Assembly: GCA_018383195.1 (NCBI GenBank)
Contig: JAGZOP010000064.1
Span: forward strand, 1-10,264
Source of the DNA: Clostridiaceae bacterium
Lineage (GTDB): Bacteria; Bacillota; Clostridia; Oscillospirales; Butyricicoccaceae
Direction of reading: 5' to 3'
Length of the DNA: 10,264 nucleotides
The notes under the pieces were generated by a model, which saw nothing but the letters and a program-made list of their open reading frames with translations, searched no databases and was not told where the DNA came from. This document shows, piece after piece, positions 7,646 to 10,264 of the stretch. The position numbers and the translations under genes are program-made. Each line of letters begins with the position of its first letter. The stretch's first letter is position 1.

Positions 7646-7952
7646 AAACCGCTGGGCCGTTCCGTGGTACAGCGCCTCCGGCGGCTCGGTTACGGTGAGT
7701 CCTACATCCACTTGGATGGAGTGCCCCTGGTTGGCTCGGATCAGCGTCCGGTCTTCATTGAAGGCATACCGCTGTTTGCTGTCGCTCCTCACAATCTCCT
7801 CCAGAATGTCCCGATTGATGGGGTACTTCTTACCGATGCCCGCCGGCAGCGCATTGACATCCGCCCAGCCATGGGCGTCCAATTAGGTTCTGATGACCTC
7901 CGGCTTGTGCCGAAGGATTAAACTCATATTTGCTGATCTTTGTAAGATCAGG
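7646..7952 (-). pseudogene. kptA: Broken RNA 2'-phosphotransferase (KptA/Tpt1) gene, N-terminal half
   Basis: KptA/Tpt1 enzymes remove an internal 2'-phosphate from RNA using NAD+, releasing ADP-ribose 1'',2''-cyclic phosphate. The remnant keeps family hallmarks in order: DLTKISK (about 7949-7929), then in another frame SLILRHKPEV, which carries the catalytic Arg-His pair, then LDAHGWADVNAL, YPINRDILEEIVRSDSKQRY, and IRANQGHSIQVDVGL, which carries the next conserved Arg, and LYHGTAQRF. The lesions are: no good start codon before DLTKISK; a frame change between KISK and SLIL near 7925-7930; an in-frame TAA at 7883-7885 just before LDAHGW; and loss of everything after HGTAQRF, which removes the C-terminal region with the last catalytic Arg. 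About half of a normal protein of roughly 180 residues remains, so no activity is expected. A TTG at 7880-7882 opens a frame that ends at 7424, but its last part is not KptA sequence. Confidence 0.82.
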
Positions 7953-7989
7953 TGTTGTCTCTCTCGTGCAGTGTCCTCCAAATGATCTC

Positions 7990-8958
7990 TCAAGCTGACT
8001 CTATCCGGATGATGGGCCGGTAGAAGTCATAGTCGCCGTTCAGTTCCTTCTCCTCCTGCACTTCCGGCTTACAGTGCGGCGAACAGGGCAGGAAGCCGAG
8101 AAAGATTCCCAGTCCGCCGCAGATGCTGCGCCCGCCATCGCCGCCGCAGGTGGTAAACCCTTTGGCTTTCACCACCTCCCGCATATAGGGGTCATAGGCG
8201 ACGGACAGGCCGAAGAAGTTGGGTTCCTCCATATCGAAGGGCTTGTCCTCATCCTCCGGACGTTCAAAATGGTGCAGATGCATGGAGTAGTCCATTCCAT
8301 CCCCCCAGGGGAACAGGGTGCGGCACCCGCCGCCGCACAGATAGGCCCACTCGTCCGCCGTAGGCAGCGAAAGGCCCTGCTTCTCCAGTTGGTCAAGAAG
8401 CGCACCGTAGTCTGTGCGGTTATAGATCCAGATCTGAAAGCCCTTTTCCGTCCGCTCAATACGGGCTGACTGGTGCAAGGTAAGGCTGTCAAGGTCGCTC
8501 CAGGCAAAATCCCGGAACTTCTTCAGCCAGTCGGGGCGGGCGGTCAGTCTGGGATCGTCCATCTTGACCGGCTCCCAACACAGCTCCTCCAGCTCCCGGC
8601 CCACCAGCATAGGGCCAATGGCTGCCTGCCGAACGGGAGCCATGCTTTCACGGATCATCTCCTCCGAATCACACTCCATCTCCCATTCCTGGAACAGATA
8701 GTCCAGTTCCTCTCGACTGTCCTGATTCAGTCCCACAGCGAACCGTTCCCAGCCCAAGGTGACGGTATCGCCGGGGACAAAGACGAACTCCCGGCCATCT
8801 TTTTCGAATATGCCGGTGGTGCAGCTTTGGCCCCAGCGGTCAAAGGTATGTAGACCGAGGAAGGTCATAGCATAACGACCAGCCAGGTTCTCCATCAGCA
8901 CCCGTTTCTCGGTGGTATCCATCTGATTGAATTGGGGGCGAAATCGTTTTTCGTTCAT
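7990..8958 (-). CDS. SUMF1/FGE-like (formylglycine-generating-enzyme fold) protein
   Basis: The 322-residue protein starts at ATG 8956-8958, preceded by GGAGG with eight bases between. The N-terminal 50 residues are helical. From residue about 55 it shows traits of the FGE-sulfatase/SUMF1 fold: DGREFVFVPGDTVTLGW (compare the F-V-P-G-G opening of the family), PTADEWAYLCGGGCRTLFPW followed by GDG (compare L-P-T-x-x-E-W-E-Y...P-W-G-D), NFFGLSVAYDP (compare N-x-F-G-L), and a glycine/cysteine-rich end TCGGDGGRSICGGLGIFLGF followed by YRPIIRI. Canonical FGE oxidises a sulfatase cysteine to formylglycine; many relatives instead use this C-type-lectin-like fold for binding. No sulfatase is nearby and there is no signal peptide, so I infer a cytosolic, probably non-canonical member. 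The stop is about 40 bases before the KptA remnant, and the ATG is 11 bases after the stop of the gene ahead of it. Confidence 0.85.
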   Translation of the reverse strand: MNEKRFRPQFNQMDTTEKRVLMENLAGRYAMTFLGLHTFDRWGQSCTTGIFEKDGREFVFVPGDTVTLGWERFAVGLNQDSREELDYLFQEWEMECDSEEMIRESMAPVRQAAIGPMLVGRELEELCWEPVKMDDPRLTARPDWLKKFRDFAWSDLDSLTLHQSARIERTEKGFQIWIYNRTDYGALLDQLEKQGLSLPTADEWAYLCGGGCRTLFPWGDGMDYSMHLHHFERPEDEDKPFDMEEPNFFGLSVAYDPYMREVVKAKGFTTCGGDGGRSICGGLGIFLGFLPCSPHCKPEVQEEKELNGDYDFYRPIIRIESA

Positions 8959-8969
8959 AGCAAGTCCTC

Positions 8970-9380
8970 CTACAGTCGATCCAGATTATCCTGTAAATTG
9001 CCTTGCATCAGATGTTGGGCGATAGCTCGGTTTAGTCCCTTATGGGGATGATAGGATGCCTGCTCTGCATCGTGGACACACTCCTCCATCAATGCCTCTG
9101 GTGAAATTCCTTGCCGCTTGCCATTGCGGTGGCTAAAGGTGTAGCACACCGATTTGAGAAAATCGAAGATATAATCATGGTTTCCCCGCATATTGGGCAG
9201 ATCGTTGAAAGAACCCATTCCGCCGTATGCTAAAAGATGGTGGGCGACCTCCCGCCGCTGGGTCCAATCCTCAATATCCCGCTCCAGCCAGTCGAGCCAG
9301 TTTTTGAATTCCGGGTGGTCTGTCTGTAGGATTAGCCGCAGACAGACCAAGGCCTCAGTATAAATATCTGTCTGTTTCAT
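8970..9380 (-). CDS. DUF6966-like small protein
   Basis: A 136-residue soluble, mostly helical protein. Its ATG (9378-9380) shares a base with the TGA of the upstream gene (TGATG), and GGAGG lies just ahead inside that gene, so translation is coupled. The key stretch is HHLLAYGGMGSFNDLPNM in the middle, preceded by WLDWLERDIEDWTQRREVAH and followed by a helix-rich tail. The YGGMGSFNDL motif is what I link to DUF6966, a small family of unknown function found in scattered accessory loci; the name is from memory. Its place between a DUF6881-like gene and the FGE-like gene fits an immunity-type cassette, which is inference. Confidence 0.85.
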   Translation of the reverse strand: MKQTDIYTEALVCLRLILQTDHPEFKNWLDWLERDIEDWTQRREVAHHLLAYGGMGSFNDLPNMRGNHDYIFDFLKSVCYTFSHRNGKRQGISPEALMEECVHDAEQASYHPHKGLNRAIAQHLMQGNLQDNLDRL

Positions 9381-9691
9381 CAGATTCCTCCTGATTGCTT
9401 TAACGCTCCATTGTGGGTGTGGCTCTCCCAGACGGCCTCAAATTCCGTTTTCTCTATCAAACAGGCATGGAACTCCTCGCCCCAGACATGGGCGTTGAAT
9501 TCCTCCACGGTGGGAATGGGTGTGATTTCAATGGCTCCGTCGTAAAGGTCAGGGATGTTGTGGGTGCGGCCGCCGGCGAAAATGTCAATGGAACGGAAGG
9601 CCAGCCGCTCATGCTCTGTGTCCACCTCATAGAGGATGACCGGTGGTTCTTCCTCCGGTGCGCCCTCCCAAAAGAGTTTGATGTACTCCAC
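9380..9691 (-). CDS. DUF6881-like small protein, GTG start
   Basis: A 103-residue protein. The start is GTG at 9689-9691, giving MEYIKLFWEGAPEEEPPVIL, a beginning shared by DUF6881 proteins (M-E-Y-I-K-x-x-W...P-V-x-x-Y-E). The rest follows the same plan: a strand with RLAFRSIDIFAGGRTHNI, an acidic loop, ITPIPTVEEFNAHVWGEEF, and ACLIEKTEFEAVWESH. DUF6881 is a compact alpha/beta family of unknown activity often seen as a small stand-alone gene. No strong binding site sits at the usual distance (a GGAG lies about 13 bases up), but the stop of a 28-codon ORF ends two bases before the GTG, so start-up may depend on coupling. The last residues (SHTHNGALKQSGGI) overlap the binding site of the next gene. 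There is no export signal. Confidence 0.85.
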   Translation of the reverse strand: MEYIKLFWEGAPEEEPPVILYEVDTEHERLAFRSIDIFAGGRTHNIPDLYDGAIEITPIPTVEEFNAHVWGEEFHACLIEKTEFEAVWESHTHNGALKQSGGI

Positions 9692-9692
9692 C

Positions 9693-9779
9693 TTAATACT
9701 GCTCCGTCACAGCACGGCGGGCTTCCTCGACGATGGCCTGTTTCTTTTGCCAAAGGTCAGGAGCCAATCTGTCCTGCAT
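9693..9779 (-). CDS. 28-residue ORF or remnant between the redox and DUF6881-like genes
   Basis: ATG at 9777-9779 to TAA at 9693-9695 encodes MQDRLAPDLWQKKQAIVEEA then RRAVTEQY. It overlaps the last codons of the C_GCAxxG_C_C gene in another frame and stops two bases before the GTG of the DUF6881-like gene. The sequence is an amphipathic charged helix and looks like the natural C-terminus of a protein. An in-frame TAG lies immediately before the ATG. It could be a short leader peptide that couples translation of the downstream gene, or the tail of a deleted gene. I do not recognise it. No clear binding site precedes the ATG. Confidence 0.3.
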   Translation of the reverse strand: MQDRLAPDLWQKKQAIVEEARRAVTEQY

Positions 9780-10215
9780 CTACCGGGCGTAAGATGCTGC
9801 GGCCAGCCAGCAGCTCCTCCAGTTTTTTGGCCAGCGCCTCCACAATAGCATGGCAGGGGTTTTCGTATCCTACGATCTCCAGCCTTTGCAGCTCGACACA
9901 ATGGAGTGTTCCATAGAATCCAAGCATAAAGTCTGTTAATTCAGCAATCATCCGATAGCCCTCCATGTTGTTCACATCGGTCTGGCCCTCTTTGGCGGTC
10001 ATCAGACCGATGATCCCCACCGCCACAGTGAAAGCGCCGCAGCAGGACTGCTCGGTCTGCATCCCAAGGCCCATGACGGAGAACATCTTCCGTGTCTCCT
10101 CGGACAAATTCAGATGGTAATATTCATTGCAGGCCATGAACATCGCCTCGGCGCAGGTCAGTTCGGTGCCGATGTGATAGTGGTTGACCAGTTCATAGAG
10201 TTTCATTTCTGCCAT
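9757..10215 (-). CDS. C_GCAxxG_C_C family putative redox protein
   Basis: The protein is 152 residues from ATG 10213-10215 (GGAG a few bases upstream); an in-frame extension to 10233 and an internal ATG at 10206 are alternatives. The sequence gives ELTCAEAMFMACNEYYHL, then GLGMQTEQSCCGAFTVAVGI, then TLHCVEL and ENPCHAIVEALAKKLEELL. This spacing of cysteines around a CGA-x-x-x-G core, with two later single cysteines, is the hallmark of the C_GCAxxG_C_C family (also called putative redox-active protein), thought to bind metal or do thiol chemistry in anaerobes; the exact reaction is not established. It is cytosolic, with no leader. The end (RPVDAGQIGS) differs from the usual lysine-rich helical end and overlaps a small ORF, so the 3' end may have been altered. 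It is the first gene of the visible run and its link to the immunity-like genes may be only positional. Confidence 0.88.
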   Translation of the reverse strand: MAEMKLYELVNHYHIGTELTCAEAMFMACNEYYHLNLSEETRKMFSVMGLGMQTEQSCCGAFTVAVGIIGLMTAKEGQTDVNNMEGYRMIAELTDFMLGFYGTLHCVELQRLEIVGYENPCHAIVEALAKKLEELLAGRSILRPVDAGQIGS

Positions 10216-10264
10216 ACCGTACTCCAATCGCAAAGCATTTCATTCTGCGTCACCCGGCGCAGCT
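10216..10264. other. Window edge upstream of the redox gene, no feature recognised
   Basis: The last 49 bases hold the ribosome binding site of the C_GCAxxG_C_C gene (GGAG near 10220) and no convincing promoter or terminator. A promoter for the right-hand gene run must lie beyond the edge or be missed here. Confidence 0.4.

Noticed and set aside
7424..7882. 152-codon frame from TTG 7882 taken as an intact gene
   Set aside because: Its N-terminal half is KptA without its true start (an in-frame TAA precedes it), and its C-terminal half is low-complexity Arg/Ser/Gly sequence while another frame over the same bases is protein-like.
7933..7951. Perfect 8-base inverted repeat with a 3-base loop (CTGATCTT TGT AAGATCAG)
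   Set aside because: It could suggest a terminator or operator, but there is no T-run and it coincides with the codons for DLTKIS of the KptA remnant, so it is probably a by-product of coding sequence.
9413..9916. 167-codon plus-strand open frame
   Set aside because: It lies antisense to the DUF6881-like gene and the end of the redox gene, with no family resemblance; its later part is low-complexity Ser/Pro.
1..10264. CRISPR array, tRNA, rRNA, insertion sequence ends, attachment sites, replication origin
   Set aside because: I looked for regular direct repeats, cloverleaf-like segments, transposase motifs and terminal inverted repeats and saw none that I could support.

Overview
The window reads as one block of accessory genes, all on the minus strand, from a fairly GC-rich anaerobic Firmicute. 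My guess is a gut Clostridia/Oscillospiraceae-type genome, based on strong GGAGG ribosome binding sites, codon use and the C_GCAxxG_C_C family gene; there is no marker gene to prove it. No rRNA, tRNA, CRISPR array, transposase or integrase is visible.

In the direction of transcription (right to left) the layout is: a C_GCAxxG_C_C-type redox protein (10215-9757); a 28-codon ORF or gene remnant (9779-9693); a DUF6881-like small protein (9691-9380); a DUF6966-like protein (9380-8970); a SUMF1/FGE-like (formylglycine-generating-enzyme fold) protein (8958-7990); a wrecked RNA 2'-phosphotransferase (KptA/Tpt1) gene whose 3' half is replaced by an unrelated coding tail (about 7952-7424). After a candidate promoter come a DUF6547-like small protein (7387-7037); an 1868-residue multidomain protein (7021-1415); a small SUKH/SMI1-like protein (1415-1080); a degraded SF0329-like gene (1068-688); and a DUF4261 protein that runs off the left edge (691-1).

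The centrepiece is the 1868-residue protein. It strings together an N-terminal Imm68-like region, an Imm33/DUF2185 domain, two related TPR modules, a large unassigned block, a DUF4261 domain, a SUFU (suppressor-of-fused-like) domain, a second unassigned block and a C-terminal DUF4253 domain. Several of these are families that comparative genomics has linked to immunity against polymorphic toxins, so it fits the idea of a 'polyimmunity' protein. Its neighbours (DUF4261, SUKH-like, SF0329-like, DUF6547, DUF6881, DUF6966) are small cytosolic proteins of the same general kind.

My overall interpretation (inference) is an orphan immunity-gene array: a place where immunity genes are gathered, fused and lost, without the toxin gene in view. 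The tight spacing, TGATG/ATGA overlaps and two pseudogenes in different states of decay support active gain and loss. Function has not been shown for any of these genes from sequence alone.
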